Source: Bartonella alsatica (GTDB taxonomy: Bacteria; Pseudomonadota; Alphaproteobacteria; Rhizobiales; Rhizobiaceae). From it: DNA of 64,000 bases. The notes under the pieces were generated by a model. The model saw only the letters and a program-made list of their open reading frames with translations. It searched no databases and had not been told where the DNA came from. The position numbers and the translations under genes are program-made. The DNA lies in assembly GCF_013388295.1 (NCBI RefSeq), contig NZ_CP058235.1, positions 1,590,001 to 1,654,000 of the forward strand. Direction: 5' to 3'. This document shows positions 9,467 through 18,961 of this stretch, in pieces. Positions within the stretch are counted from its first letter, which is position 1. Each line of letters starts with the position of its first letter.

Positions 9467-11755
9467 TTAGTTAATATTTCTTCTTCCATAAAAAGCATAT
9501 TTTTGTTTTTTTGTTATAAATTTGTTTTTATGGTGGCATCTAGATGAAAAGGTTTTTGGAGAAGGTTCTGTTAAGAGCTCAAAGCATAAAGCACCAGCAA
9601 AAGGCTGTACTGTTATAAGCTTCACCTTTACGATATCACTTAGTTGATAACCTTTATGACTGCGTTTTCCAACAAGAGTATGTTTTATTTCATCGAAATA
9701 ATAATAATCATTTTTAAGTGTAGAAATATGCACAAAACCATCTGTATTAAGTTTGTCAAGTGTAATAAAAAGCCCTGCTTTTGTGATTCCAGAAACACGA
9801 CCTGTAAAAGTACAGCCTATTTTGTTGGTTAGATAGTGTGCGACAAGCCGATCAATGGTTTCTCTTTCAGCCATCATTGCACGGCGCTCATATAAGGAAA
9901 TTTGTGTGGCAATTTCCGCAAGATTTTGTTCTTGTATCTCTGTTAATGGGTCATTTCCCAATTTTAGGGCTTTAATAAGTGCTCGATGAATAATAAGATC
10001 AGCATAACGACGTATTGGTGAAGTAAAATGTGTATAGTTATGTAAGTTCAAACCAAAATGACCAATATTTTTGGGATTATATTCTGCTTGAGATTGTGTG
10101 CGTAAAATAACTTGAGTGACCAATTCTTGTTGTTGGGTATTCATGGTTTTTTCTAAAATGCTATTAAGGCGTGCTGATGTAAGCTCTGCACTCCGAGAGA
10201 GTGGTATCCCCAAACTTTGAAGAAAACTTCGCAGTATTTCCTGTTTTGCAAGAGAAGGTTTATCATGGATACGATAGATGAGTGGTTGATGATGTTCTTT
10301 TAATGTTTCAGAAGCTGCAATATTTGCTTGGATCATGAATTCTTCAATCAAACAATGTGCTTCTAGGTGTGGTTCACTCATAACATCTTTGATGCATCCA
10401 TTTTGATCGAGGATAATCTTTTTTTCTGCTATTTTAAATTCTAGCGGTTGTCGGCGATTCCGTGCGATTTTGAGACACTCATAAGCTTTCCATAAGGGTT
10501 GCAAGACACTCTCGAAGAAGGGCGCTATTTTTTCATTTATATTTCCCTCAATTGCTAATTGTACTTCTTGATAAGAGAATTTAGCGACTACACGCAGCAT
10601 AATACGATGAAAACTATGTTTTCGTTTGTTACCGTTTGCATCAAAAACCATACGAACGGCTAATGCTGGCCTTTCTTTGCCTTCACGCAGAGAACATAAA
10701 TCATTAGAAATATGTTCTGGTAGCATTGGCACAACATGATCAGGAAAATAAATTGAGTTTCCTCGTTTTAATGCTTCTTTATCTAAAGCGCTTCCCGTTT
10801 TAATATAATAAGAAACATCTGCAATTGCGACGATAATAATCCAACCGCCACGATTGGCAGGGTCTTCATCTTTTGTTGCATAAACTGCATCATCATGATC
10901 TTTTGCGTCTGATGGATCAATTGTAATAAGTGGTAATTGCCTCCAATCTTCACGATTTTCTATGTTGGCAGGTTTTATGTGCTTTACTTGCTCAAGGACA
11001 TCTTCGGGAAAAATATAAGGAATTCCCTTTGAAAGAAGAGCAATCATTGACAATGTTTTTTCACTTTCAATATGTCCTAAAACGTTCTTTATTTGTGCAT
11101 TTTTCAGTCCATAACCAGTATTTTTTTTAATTTCAACTTCAACAAGATCACCAGATTTTATTTTCATTTTTGAAGATGTATTAGAGGTATCAATGATGAG
11201 TTTGTTCGTTTTTCTATCTATAGGGTCAAGCCGCCATTGATCAGTTTTTAATTTTTGTACAATACCAAATATGCTTTTGGGTGATATATCTATTTTACGG
11301 ATAATTCGTCCTGTATAAGGGTAGTTTTGTGAAGTTTTATTTCTAAAAATTTTTACAAGAATATGATCTCCAATACCAATGTTTGCTCCTTTTATACGAT
11401 GAGAAGAGTGTATTTCAATATTTGGTTTTGAATCATCTTCCCACTCAAGAGGTTGTGCGATCAAATCACCGTCTTTGTCGTGCTCGGTAATTTTTACCAC
11501 AACAACTGGTGGTAATTTTCTTTTGTTTGTTGCTCTTTTATGCTGTTTTAATATAAGATTTTCTTTTTTTAGTTCACGTAATATATTTCGTAACCAGATA
11601 TAAGAATTTCCTGTTAAGTTAAAAGCCTTGGCGATTTTGCGTTTACTTAATTGGTTAGGATTTTTGTTAATAAAGGAGATAACATCGGCTTTGTTTGGTA
11701 GCCGCTCCATGTTAATTGATTGAAAATATTTTATTTTTTTTTCGCCTTTAGCCAA
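9467..11755 (-). CDS. rnr: ribonuclease R
   Basis: RNase R is a processive 3'-5' exoribonuclease that degrades structured RNA in quality control. The 762-residue protein has an N-terminal winged-helix region (about 10-65), cold-shock-type domains (about 75-230), then the RNB catalytic domain. Its ITIDPSDAKDHDDAVYA carries the metal-binding Asp cluster, and HFGLNLHNYTHFTSPIRRYADLI is the RNA-binding loop region. A C-terminal S1 domain begins near FTGRVSGITKAGLFI. The tail is short but basic. The gene follows topA with a three-base gap, so the two are probably translated from one message. Confidence 0.95.
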   Translation of the reverse strand: MAKGEKKIKYFQSINMERLPNKADVISFINKNPNQLSKRKIAKAFNLTGNSYIWLRNILRELKKENLILKQHKRATNKRKLPPVVVVKITEHDKDGDLIAQPLEWEDDSKPNIEIHSSHRIKGANIGIGDHILVKIFRNKTSQNYPYTGRIIRKIDISPKSIFGIVQKLKTDQWRLDPIDRKTNKLIIDTSNTSSKMKIKSGDLVEVEIKKNTGYGLKNAQIKNVLGHIESEKTLSMIALLSKGIPYIFPEDVLEQVKHIKPANIENREDWRQLPLITIDPSDAKDHDDAVYATKDEDPANRGGWIIIVAIADVSYYIKTGSALDKEALKRGNSIYFPDHVVPMLPEHISNDLCSLREGKERPALAVRMVFDANGNKRKHSFHRIMLRVVAKFSYQEVQLAIEGNINEKIAPFFESVLQPLWKAYECLKIARNRRQPLEFKIAEKKIILDQNGCIKDVMSEPHLEAHCLIEEFMIQANIAASETLKEHHQPLIYRIHDKPSLAKQEILRSFLQSLGIPLSRSAELTSARLNSILEKTMNTQQQELVTQVILRTQSQAEYNPKNIGHFGLNLHNYTHFTSPIRRYADLIIHRALIKALKLGNDPLTEIQEQNLAEIATQISLYERRAMMAERETIDRLVAHYLTNKIGCTFTGRVSGITKAGLFITLDKLNTDGFVHISTLKNDYYYFDEIKHTLVGKRSHKGYQLSDIVKVKLITVQPFAGALCFELLTEPSPKTFSSRCHHKNKFITKKQKYAFYGRRNIN

Positions 11756-11758
11756 AAT

Positions 11759-14347
11759 TTATGTCTCTTTTCTTTTGGAAGGAGCTCTTTTTGTGGTTAC
11801 TTTTTTACTGGAAGCTTTACCGGTTGCTTTTTTACGTGATGCTTTAGCCGATATAAGTTCTAATGCTTCTGAAAGTGTTACACTAATTGGTTCTTTATCT
11901 TTTGGCAATGTTGCATTAATTTTGCCCCAATTAATATATGGGCCATAACGTCCATTGCGTATGGTGATAGTTCCTCCATCAGGGTGATCTCCTAATGTGA
12001 CAAGTGCTGTAGATGCTGTTTTGCTTCGCATTGTTTTATTTTCTTGTTTTTCGGCAAGTACTGTGACAGCACGATTGATGCCAATATCAAAAACTTCATC
12101 TGCATGAAGAAGAGGAGTAGACGTACCGTTATGCGTGAGGTAGGGACCATAGCGTCCAATAGTAGCTGTGATCATTTTGCCTGTTTCAGGATGTGTGCCA
12201 ATTGCACGGGGTAGGGATAGTAAAGCCAAGGCTTTATCAAGAGTTATATTCTCTGCTTGCCATTCTTTTGGTAGCCCTACACGCTTGGCTTCTTTACTTT
12301 CACCAAGTTGAATGTAGGGCCCAAAACGTCCATTGCGAAGAGAGATATCTTTTCCTGTTTTAGGATCGACACCAAGCATAATAGGTTCGTCATTACGTAT
12401 GACTTCATTTTCTTCTCCAACGTCTGTTCCAAGTTGGCGTGTATATTTGCACTCGGGATAATTAGAGCAGCCAACAAATGCACCATAACGCCCTAGCTTT
12501 AATGATAATTTACCGTTTGTACAGAGAGGACAAGAACGGACATCACTTCCGTCTTCACGTATAGGAAAAGCGAGAGGTGCTAATGTCACGTTTAAAACGT
12601 CAAGAACATTGGTTATACGTAATTCTTTGATATTGGTAATAGACGCATTAAATCCATCCCAAAAATCGCGCATTACATCTTTCCAAGAAAGTTTTCCATC
12701 TGATATAAGATCCAGTTTTTCCTCAAGATCTGCTGTGAATCCGTATTCTACATAGCGATTAAAGAAATTTTCCAGAAAAGCTGTAACGATACGCCCTTTA
12801 GCATCAGGAATAAGTTTTCGTTTATCAATTATAATATATCCACGATCACACAGTGTGGACAATGTAGATGCATAGGTTGAAGGACGACCAATCCCTAGCT
12901 CTTCAAGTTTTTTAATTAAGGAAGATTCAGAATAACGAGGAGGTGGTTCTGTGGTATGTTGTATAGCTTCAACTTTTTCTTTTTTAAGCACTTCACCAGC
13001 GTTCATTTGTGGCAAACGTGTTGTTTCGTTTTCTTCATTGTTTTCTTCCTCTAGCTGATCAGAGTAAATAGAAATAAAGCCATCGAAACGAATAACAGAA
13101 CCTGTCGCCCGTAAATTTGCAAGATTCTCTCCTTGCTGTGCTTCAATTTCAACAGTTGTGCGTTCAATTTCAGCAGAACACATTTGACTAGCAAGGGTGC
13201 GCTTCCATATCAGCTCATAAAGCTTTGCCTGATCGTTGTCGAGAAAATTTCGTACTTGATTGGGAGTACGTTGAAAATCTGTTGGACGGATAGCTTCATG
13301 TGCTTCTTGCGCATTCTTTGCTTTTGTTGAATAAAGACGTGGTTTTTCAGGAATATAATTACTGCCAAAAGATTCATGAATCACTTTTCGTGCTGAATCA
13401 ATGGCCTCTGGTGCTATTTGCACACCATCAGTACGCATGTAGGTAATAAGCCCTGCCATTTCACCATTAATTTCAACACCTTCATAAAGCTTTTGAGCAA
13501 TTTGCATAGTGCGAGAGGCTGAAAATCCTAGTTTTGAAGAAGCCGCTTGCTGTAAAGTGGATGTTGTAAACGGAGGAGAAGGATTCTTCTTTATAGGCTT
13601 TGCTTCAACACTGAGTATACGATATTTTGCTTGCTCCAATATAAGGCAAATTTGATCTGCTTGTTCTTGAGATTGGATGTAAAGTTTACCAATTTTTTTT
13701 TGATTAAGCATTGTTAATTTTGCTTTAAAACCATCATTTCGGATAGTTTTAAAGTGTGTTATAATAGACCAATAATCTTCTTTAATAAAATGTTCTATTT
13801 CTGATTCACGATCACAAATAATACGCAAAGCAACGGATTGAACGCGACCAGCCGAACGTGCACCGGGAAGTTTCCGCCACAAAACAGGTGAGAGTGTAAA
13901 ACCGACGAGATAATCAAGAGCGCGCCGTGCAAGATAGGCATCAACAAGTGATGTATCAATATCGCGTGGATTGTTCATGGCATCAAGTACAGATTTTTTG
14001 GTGATGGCGTTGAACACAACCCGTTTAATAGGTTTATTCTTTAAAACTTTTTTTTGACGAAGAACATCCAGAATATGCCATGAAATAGCTTCTCCTTCTC
14101 GATCAGGGTCAGTTGCTAAGATGAGGCTATCAGCTTCTTTGACGGCTTTTGCTATTTCATTTAAACGCTTAGCAGCAACAGAATCAATATCCCATTTCAT
14201 AGAAAAATCTTGATCAGGCAGAACGGAGCCATCTTTTGCAGGCAAATCACGAACATGTCCAAATGATGCTACTACTTTGTATTGAGATCCGAGATATTTG
14301 TTAATTGTTTTTGCTTTTGCCGGAGATTCAACGATAACGATATTCAT
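11759..14347 (-). CDS. topA: DNA topoisomerase I
   Basis: Type IA topoisomerase that relaxes negative supercoils. The 862-residue protein starts with the TOPRIM domain (IVESPAKAKTINKYLG, then ATDPDREGEAISWH). The active-site Tyr is Y303 in GLITYMRTDGV. After the core, one four-Cys zinc ribbon is visible (CPLCTNGK through GCSNYPEC). It is followed by repeated C-terminal toprim-associated modules, each with a GRYGPY or GRFGPY motif. The protein ends in a Lys/Ser/Thr-rich basic tail. The chain of dprA, topA and rnr on one strand is the usual rhizobial order. Confidence 0.96.
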   Translation of the reverse strand: MNIVIVESPAKAKTINKYLGSQYKVVASFGHVRDLPAKDGSVLPDQDFSMKWDIDSVAAKRLNEIAKAVKEADSLILATDPDREGEAISWHILDVLRQKKVLKNKPIKRVVFNAITKKSVLDAMNNPRDIDTSLVDAYLARRALDYLVGFTLSPVLWRKLPGARSAGRVQSVALRIICDRESEIEHFIKEDYWSIITHFKTIRNDGFKAKLTMLNQKKIGKLYIQSQEQADQICLILEQAKYRILSVEAKPIKKNPSPPFTTSTLQQAASSKLGFSASRTMQIAQKLYEGVEINGEMAGLITYMRTDGVQIAPEAIDSARKVIHESFGSNYIPEKPRLYSTKAKNAQEAHEAIRPTDFQRTPNQVRNFLDNDQAKLYELIWKRTLASQMCSAEIERTTVEIEAQQGENLANLRATGSVIRFDGFISIYSDQLEEENNEENETTRLPQMNAGEVLKKEKVEAIQHTTEPPPRYSESSLIKKLEELGIGRPSTYASTLSTLCDRGYIIIDKRKLIPDAKGRIVTAFLENFFNRYVEYGFTADLEEKLDLISDGKLSWKDVMRDFWDGFNASITNIKELRITNVLDVLNVTLAPLAFPIREDGSDVRSCPLCTNGKLSLKLGRYGAFVGCSNYPECKYTRQLGTDVGEENEVIRNDEPIMLGVDPKTGKDISLRNGRFGPYIQLGESKEAKRVGLPKEWQAENITLDKALALLSLPRAIGTHPETGKMITATIGRYGPYLTHNGTSTPLLHADEVFDIGINRAVTVLAEKQENKTMRSKTASTALVTLGDHPDGGTITIRNGRYGPYINWGKINATLPKDKEPISVTLSEALELISAKASRKKATGKASSKKVTTKRAPSKRKET

Positions 14348-14609
14348 AATTTTACCCGAATGTTGAAATAAAAACTTTTTTATAAGCTCCTTTTACGCGA
14401 ATAGCTAATGGCAATTGGTTAAGAGCACATAAAAAATATTAGTCATATAAAAAACATTAATATTGTACAACTTGTGATTGTTATTGTTAAAATACACCCT
14501 ATATAAAGTTATATTGCTTATTTTTCCACTGTTAAAAAAAACATACGGCGAAATACTAAGATAACATCTATTGAGAAGTAGGAGGGGAAATGCTCAAAGG
14601 TAGAGGATT

Positions 14610-14816
14610 ATGTTTATAAATCATTTAAAAATTATCCAATATATTACAGATATGTCAAAACAAATGAATCAAATGGCGCGTCAGGCGCATAGCCCACTTT
14701 TAGCATTGCTTTTGGATATGGTTGCCAAAGAAGGACAAAGCATTATTAATAGTGCTGAGACTCTTGGGGAAGATCCAAACTCGACAATGACACATAACCA
14801 TCAGAGTGTCGAATAA
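14610..14816 (+). CDS. small hypothetical protein, tail overlap with dprA
   Basis: A 68-residue frame facing dprA. The middle, MNQMARQAHSPLLALLLDMV then AKEGQSIINSAE, reads like a real amphipathic helix rather than random translation, and an AGAGGAT-type ribosome binding site precedes ATG 14610. An internal ATG at 14655 is an alternative start. A stronger AGGAGGGG lies just upstream (14580-14588) but leads only into a short closed frame. The last 71 bases overlap the 3' end of dprA on the other strand. No family is recognised, and it may be spurious. Confidence 0.35.
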   Translation: MFINHLKIIQYITDMSKQMNQMARQAHSPLLALLLDMVAKEGQSIINSAETLGEDPNSTMTHNHQSVE

Positions 14817-15942
14817 GCTTTCCAGCAAGCTCAAGCTCCACCAGCAAGAGGTAGAGGTTTGGGAGTGAAACACCTGAATGGGTGCAGAGTGTGTCTAAAT
14901 CAATTGGTGTTGTTGAAAGGGCTGAGAGCACAGCCACAAGTTCTGCGTCATCTTTAATTGAAGGGGGCTGTGAGGTTTTTTCATCAGGTGAACTAAAACT
15001 TTTCTTTCCAGGTTGAGGAGTGCTTGGTTCCTCAAAAAAGTTGAGTTGACAATTAAGAGCAGTCGGGGTTAAAGGGGTAAGTGTTTCTATGATGTCAGAG
15101 GGGTGAGTGGTTAGTAGAGCACCATCCTTGATGAGGTTATTTGTACCAACGGATCTTGGATCAAGTGGGGATCCAGGAACGGCAAAAATCAATCGCCCTA
15201 TTTCGGCAGCTTGGCGTGCGGTAATTAAGGATCCTGATCGCAGCGCAGCTTCTACAACCAAGAGTCCAAGTGATAGACCAGCAATAATGCGGTTTCTTCT
15301 TGGAAAATCGATAGCGCGTGGCTTCCATGTAATCGGCATTTCACTGACGATTGCTCCACCGTTAGCGATAATATCCTCGTGCAGTTTTTTGTTTTCAGGA
15401 GGATAGATGTGATCAATTCCACCAGCCATTACTGCGACTGTACCTGTTAACAGACTTGCTTGGTGTGCAATGCTATCAATTCCACGGGCTAATCCGGAAA
15501 TAATTGTAAAACCAGCTTCTCCAAGAAAACGAGCAAATTGAGCGGTAAGTTTTTTGCCAGCTGCCGAAGCATTTCGAGATCCTACAATTCCAACAGAAGG
15601 TTTCTGAAAAACAGAAACATTACCTTTTATGGCAATAAGTGGCGGTGCTGCTTCTGTGACTTTAAGAAAAGCTGGATAATCGGGCTCTCCTATACCAACA
15701 AACCGAATACCTAATCTTTCGGCTTTTTGCATTTCTTTTTCAGTATCTTCTAACGTTGCTATTCGGATAGGTGTATAAAGGCCGCTCTTTTTACTGAGTT
15801 CAGGAAGTGCTGCTAGAGCGTTTTCTGCTGTTTTATAATGATCAATAAGGTTACGAAAACTTACTGCTCCAATATTTTCGCTACGTAACAACCGTAACCA
15901 GTTCAGACGCTGCCGATCAGTGAGCAGAATCCCTTTATTCAT
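14746..15942 (-). CDS. dprA: DNA processing protein DprA (Smf)
   Basis: DprA loads RecA on incoming single-stranded DNA during natural transformation. The Rossmann-like core is intact: GIVGSRNASAAGKKLTAQFA, SGLARGIDSIAHQASL, GGIDHIYPPENKKLHEDI and FPRRNRIIAGLS. A linker then leads to a C-terminal winged-helix domain (about 325-390, LDTLCTHSGVSLPNLYLLLVEL). I chose ATG 15942, giving MNKGILLTDRQRLNWLRLL, since the longer frame opens with TTG at 15978 inside plsY. The ATG falls 6 bases past the plsY stop, with GGAG almost touching it. Whether this organism is competent is unknown. Confidence 0.9.
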   Translation of the reverse strand: MNKGILLTDRQRLNWLRLLRSENIGAVSFRNLIDHYKTAENALAALPELSKKSGLYTPIRIATLEDTEKEMQKAERLGIRFVGIGEPDYPAFLKVTEAAPPLIAIKGNVSVFQKPSVGIVGSRNASAAGKKLTAQFARFLGEAGFTIISGLARGIDSIAHQASLLTGTVAVMAGGIDHIYPPENKKLHEDIIANGGAIVSEMPITWKPRAIDFPRRNRIIAGLSLGLLVVEAALRSGSLITARQAAEIGRLIFAVPGSPLDPRSVGTNNLIKDGALLTTHPSDIIETLTPLTPTALNCQLNFFEEPSTPQPGKKSFSSPDEKTSQPPSIKDDAELVAVLSALSTTPIDLDTLCTHSGVSLPNLYLLLVELELAGKLIRHSDGYVSLSSLDLPQESQHY

Positions 15943-15949
15943 CTCCGTT

Positions 15950-16582
15950 TTAAGTGCCAATCTTGTTTTCTTTCCCAATTAATAACCTACCGATATTTGC
16001 GTGATGCTTTATAACCACTAATATGCTCATCGCGCTCAGCATCCAATGAGCATAGAGAGAAGTATAAGAGAAATAAACAAATACTGGAGTCATAATAACA
16101 GCAATGAGCGCGGATAATGAAGAGTAGCGTGTGAGTAAAAAAAATATCATCCACACAATAATGAAAACAATTGCTGCTGGCCAGTAAAAGGCAAAACACA
16201 CACCCAAATAGGTAGCAACACCTTTACCACCTTTAAACTTAAGCCATATGGGAAAAAGATGTCCCAAAAAGACAAAAAAACCAGCCAGTAAAACAATGGT
16301 ACTGTTTTCTGTCGGATCACTTAAAAATTTTATAACAAGAACAGCAACAGCTCCTTTTAATATATCGCAAAGAAGCGTGAGAGCCGCAACTTTTTTATTT
16401 CCTGTCCGCAGAACATTTGTAGCTCCAATATTTCTCGAACCAATTGTTCTTATATCGCCAAGTTTGGCTAATCGCGTAAAAAGTAGGCCAAATGGGATAG
16501 AACCAATTAGATAAGATATTAGAAAGAGAAACCATGGATAAAACTGTAAAAGTGTTTCTATTTTATTCATTAAAAATCTCAT
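15950..16582 (-). CDS. plsY: acyl-phosphate:glycerol-3-phosphate acyltransferase PlsY
   Basis: PlsY makes lysophosphatidic acid from acyl-phosphate and glycerol-3-phosphate at the inner membrane. The 210-residue protein has about five membrane segments. The three catalytic cytoplasmic loops are visible: [31 protein letters not shown] and [13 protein letters not shown]. Length is normal. It sits between pyrC and dprA, 5 bases from pyrC, in the rhizobial pyrB-pyrC-plsY-dprA order. Confidence 0.95.
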   Translation of the reverse strand: MRFLMNKIETLLQFYPWFLFLISYLIGSIPFGLLFTRLAKLGDIRTIGSRNIGATNVLRTGNKKVAALTLLCDILKGAVAVLVIKFLSDPTENSTIVLLAGFFVFLGHLFPIWLKFKGGKGVATYLGVCFAFYWPAAIVFIIVWMIFFLLTRYSSLSALIAVIMTPVFVYFSYTSLYAHWMLSAMSILVVIKHHANIGRLLIGKENKIGT

Positions 16583-16587
16583 TAAGT

Positions 16588-17883
16588 TTATTGATCAAGT
16601 TTAAAAATTGATTGTCCCTTAACAAAGGTCTGAAGAACGCGTCCTTGAAAGCGTGCATTTTCAAAAGGTGTATTTTTTGAACGTGAATACAACTTCTCTG
16701 TAGAAACTACCCATGGTTCATCAAGATCAACTAAAATAAGGTCTGCATAAGCACCTTTTTGGAGTGTTCCTGCATTGAGTCCAAAGAGTTTTGCAGGCGT
16801 CGTTGACAAAAGTTCAGTTAATCGTAGAAGAGATATGGCTTCATTATGATAGAGACGCAAAGCAGCACTTAATAAAGTTTCCATGCCAATAGCACCTGCA
16901 GCTGCTTCATTAAATGGTAGATGTTTTTTATCAATGCCCTGAGGATCATGAGAAGAAACAATAATATCCACTGTTCTATCTTTTATTGCTTCAATCATTG
17001 CTATACGATCTTCTTCTGTACGCAATGGTGGCATGAAACGGAAAGAAGTACAATATTCACCAATGTCATTTTCATTAAGAGATAAATGATGGATGGATAC
17101 ACCAGCTGAAATTTTCTCACTGCGTTGTTTAAATAGACGAAGCGTATCAGTAGACATTGCTGTCGATATTTGTGCAGCATGATAGCGTGTCTGTGTTAAT
17201 ACTGCTAACCGCAGATCCCTTTCGAGTGGGATGACTTCTGCTTCGCGGGGAATGCCAGGAAGCCCTAGCCAACTCGCTAAAAGCCCTTCATTCATTACAC
17301 CTTTTCCTGTAAGGTCCTTATCTTGTGTTTCATGCATCAATGGAACATCAAAGTCGCGAGCATAAGTCATTGCCCGTCGCATAATAGATGAACTTTGAAG
17401 TGTTTTTTTTCCTTCACTAAAAGCAACTGCTCCTGCATCTTTTAACAAGCCAAATTCGGTTATTTCTTGTCCGTTGAAGCCTTGAGTGATGGCAGCGACA
17501 GGATAAATATTGACTGATGACATTTCCTGTGCTGTACGCGTAATAAATTTAACAAGTGCTACATTATCAATGATTGGATGCATCTCTGGCATCATAAGAA
17601 AGGAAGTAATACCACCTGCTGCAGCTGATTGACTTGCTGTTGCAATGGTATCACAGTATTCACTTTCTGGTTCTCTGACAAAGACACGTGCATCAACAAG
17701 TCCGGGTAGAATTGCTTTGTTTTGTGCATTAATAATTTCTGCCTCTTCGGGGATTCCTTGATTTAAGGCCTCATTTCCTGCAGCTGTAATCCGTCCATTT
17801 TCAACAATAATTGTGCCAATTTCATCGATTGTGCGTGAAGGATCAATAATACGGGCATTTTGAAAGACGATAGGCTTTGTCAT
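16588..17883 (-). CDS. pyrC: dihydroorotase-like protein, metal ligands lost (PyrC' type)
   Basis: A 431-residue amidohydrolase of the class I dihydroorotase family, overlapping pyrB by four bases. The usual D-x-H-x-H metal motif reads D64-A-R-V-F68, so both His are replaced. The YHxxHVST ligand region reads YHAAQIST, and the TDHAPH region reads SSHDPQ. With these changes it should not bind the zinc pair. Known pseudo-dihydroorotases beside pyrB (as in Pseudomonas) instead hold aspartate transcarbamoylase together, and I infer that role here. An active dihydroorotase should exist elsewhere. The alignment is from memory of the family, but the missing His are plain to see. Confidence 0.9.
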   Translation of the reverse strand: MTKPIVFQNARIIDPSRTIDEIGTIIVENGRITAAGNEALNQGIPEEAEIINAQNKAILPGLVDARVFVREPESEYCDTIATASQSAAAGGITSFLMMPEMHPIIDNVALVKFITRTAQEMSSVNIYPVAAITQGFNGQEITEFGLLKDAGAVAFSEGKKTLQSSSIMRRAMTYARDFDVPLMHETQDKDLTGKGVMNEGLLASWLGLPGIPREAEVIPLERDLRLAVLTQTRYHAAQISTAMSTDTLRLFKQRSEKISAGVSIHHLSLNENDIGEYCTSFRFMPPLRTEEDRIAMIEAIKDRTVDIIVSSHDPQGIDKKHLPFNEAAAGAIGMETLLSAALRLYHNEAISLLRLTELLSTTPAKLFGLNAGTLQKGAYADLILVDLDEPWVVSTEKLYSRSKNTPFENARFQGRVLQTFVKGQSIFKLDQ

Positions 17884-18842
17884 ATTTTTTCTCCACTTTG
17901 AGATCGTGAATCCAATAAAGCCTCCATGACAGCCATACGCACAGCGATTCCCATTTCCACTTGTGTATGAATCATACTTTGTGGTCCATCTGCTATATCA
18001 GATGCAATTTCTATACCTCGATTTATTGGGCCAGGATGTAGAATCATGCAATCGTTTTTGGCATAAGCCAAGTTTTCTTTATGCAAGCCAAAATAATGGA
18101 AATATTCACGAATGGAGGGAATAAAGGAACCTGTCATACGTTCATGTTGTAAGCGTAACATCATGATAACATCAGCATTTTTAAGACCTTCTTTCATAGT
18201 GTTAAAAACTTCAACACTCATATCAGCAATTCCTATGGGTAAAAGTGTAGAAGGAGCAACAGCACGAACTCGGGCTCCCAAAGTGTTAAGACTTAAGATA
18301 TTAGAACGCGCAACACGTGAGTGTAAAATATCTCCACAAATTGCAACAGTTAATCCTTCAATACGCCCCTTTGTCCTTTTAATAGTTAAAGCATCTAATA
18401 AAGCCTGTGTTGGATGTTCATGGGCACCATCACCTGCATTAATGACACAACAATTAACTTTTTGGGCTAACAAAGCAGCTGCTCCAGCGCTACTATGGCG
18501 AATGACGAGTATATCTGGTTTCATTGCATTGAGGGTTGTGGCTGTATCAATCAATGTTTCCCCTTTTTTTATAGATGAATTGCCAATAGCCACACTCATT
18601 ACATCTGCTCCTAACCGTTTTCCGGCTAATTCGAAAGAGGACTGTGTACGCGTGGAAGCTTCAAAGAAAAGATTAATTTGAGTACGCCCATATAATATAG
18701 ATTTTGTTTTATCAATTTTTTTAGAAAGAGTAACATTTGCATCTGCACGATCAAGCAATGTAGTTAGGTCTTGGGCACTCAAACCTTTAATACCTAAAAG
18801 ATGTTGGTAGGGGAAAAGGGGAAAAAAAGTATTTTGAGTCAT
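17880..18842 (-). CDS. pyrB: aspartate carbamoyltransferase catalytic chain
   Basis: PyrB condenses carbamoyl phosphate and aspartate, the committed step of pyrimidine synthesis. The 320-residue protein has the carbamoyl-phosphate loop [20 protein letters not shown] (S63-T-R-T66), [14 protein letters not shown], the second-domain RLQHERM, and [12 protein letters not shown]. Length matches the catalytic chain. Its end overlaps the pyrC start by ATGA, implying translational coupling, which fits a PyrB-PyrC' complex. It heads the minus-strand run through rnr. Confidence 0.96.
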   Translation of the reverse strand: MTQNTFFPLFPYQHLLGIKGLSAQDLTTLLDRADANVTLSKKIDKTKSILYGRTQINLFFEASTRTQSSFELAGKRLGADVMSVAIGNSSIKKGETLIDTATTLNAMKPDILVIRHSSAGAAALLAQKVNCCVINAGDGAHEHPTQALLDALTIKRTKGRIEGLTVAICGDILHSRVARSNILSLNTLGARVRAVAPSTLLPIGIADMSVEVFNTMKEGLKNADVIMMLRLQHERMTGSFIPSIREYFHYFGLHKENLAYAKNDCMILHPGPINRGIEIASDIADGPQSMIHTQVEMGIAVRMAVMEALLDSRSQSGEKI

Positions 18843-18961
18843 AGCATTCTTTTTTATCTCTCTCTAAACAGATTAAACAAGCATTTATTTGAATATGATA
18901 AATGTTTTTTAACTGCAAAAAGACAAATAGTCTATGATATGAATAATTTGAATAATGGAAT

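Noticed and set aside
18112..18681. 189-codon frame on the plus strand
   Set aside because: It is exactly antisense to pyrB, which has every family motif. The translation is Ser/Arg/Ala-rich with no recognisable domain.
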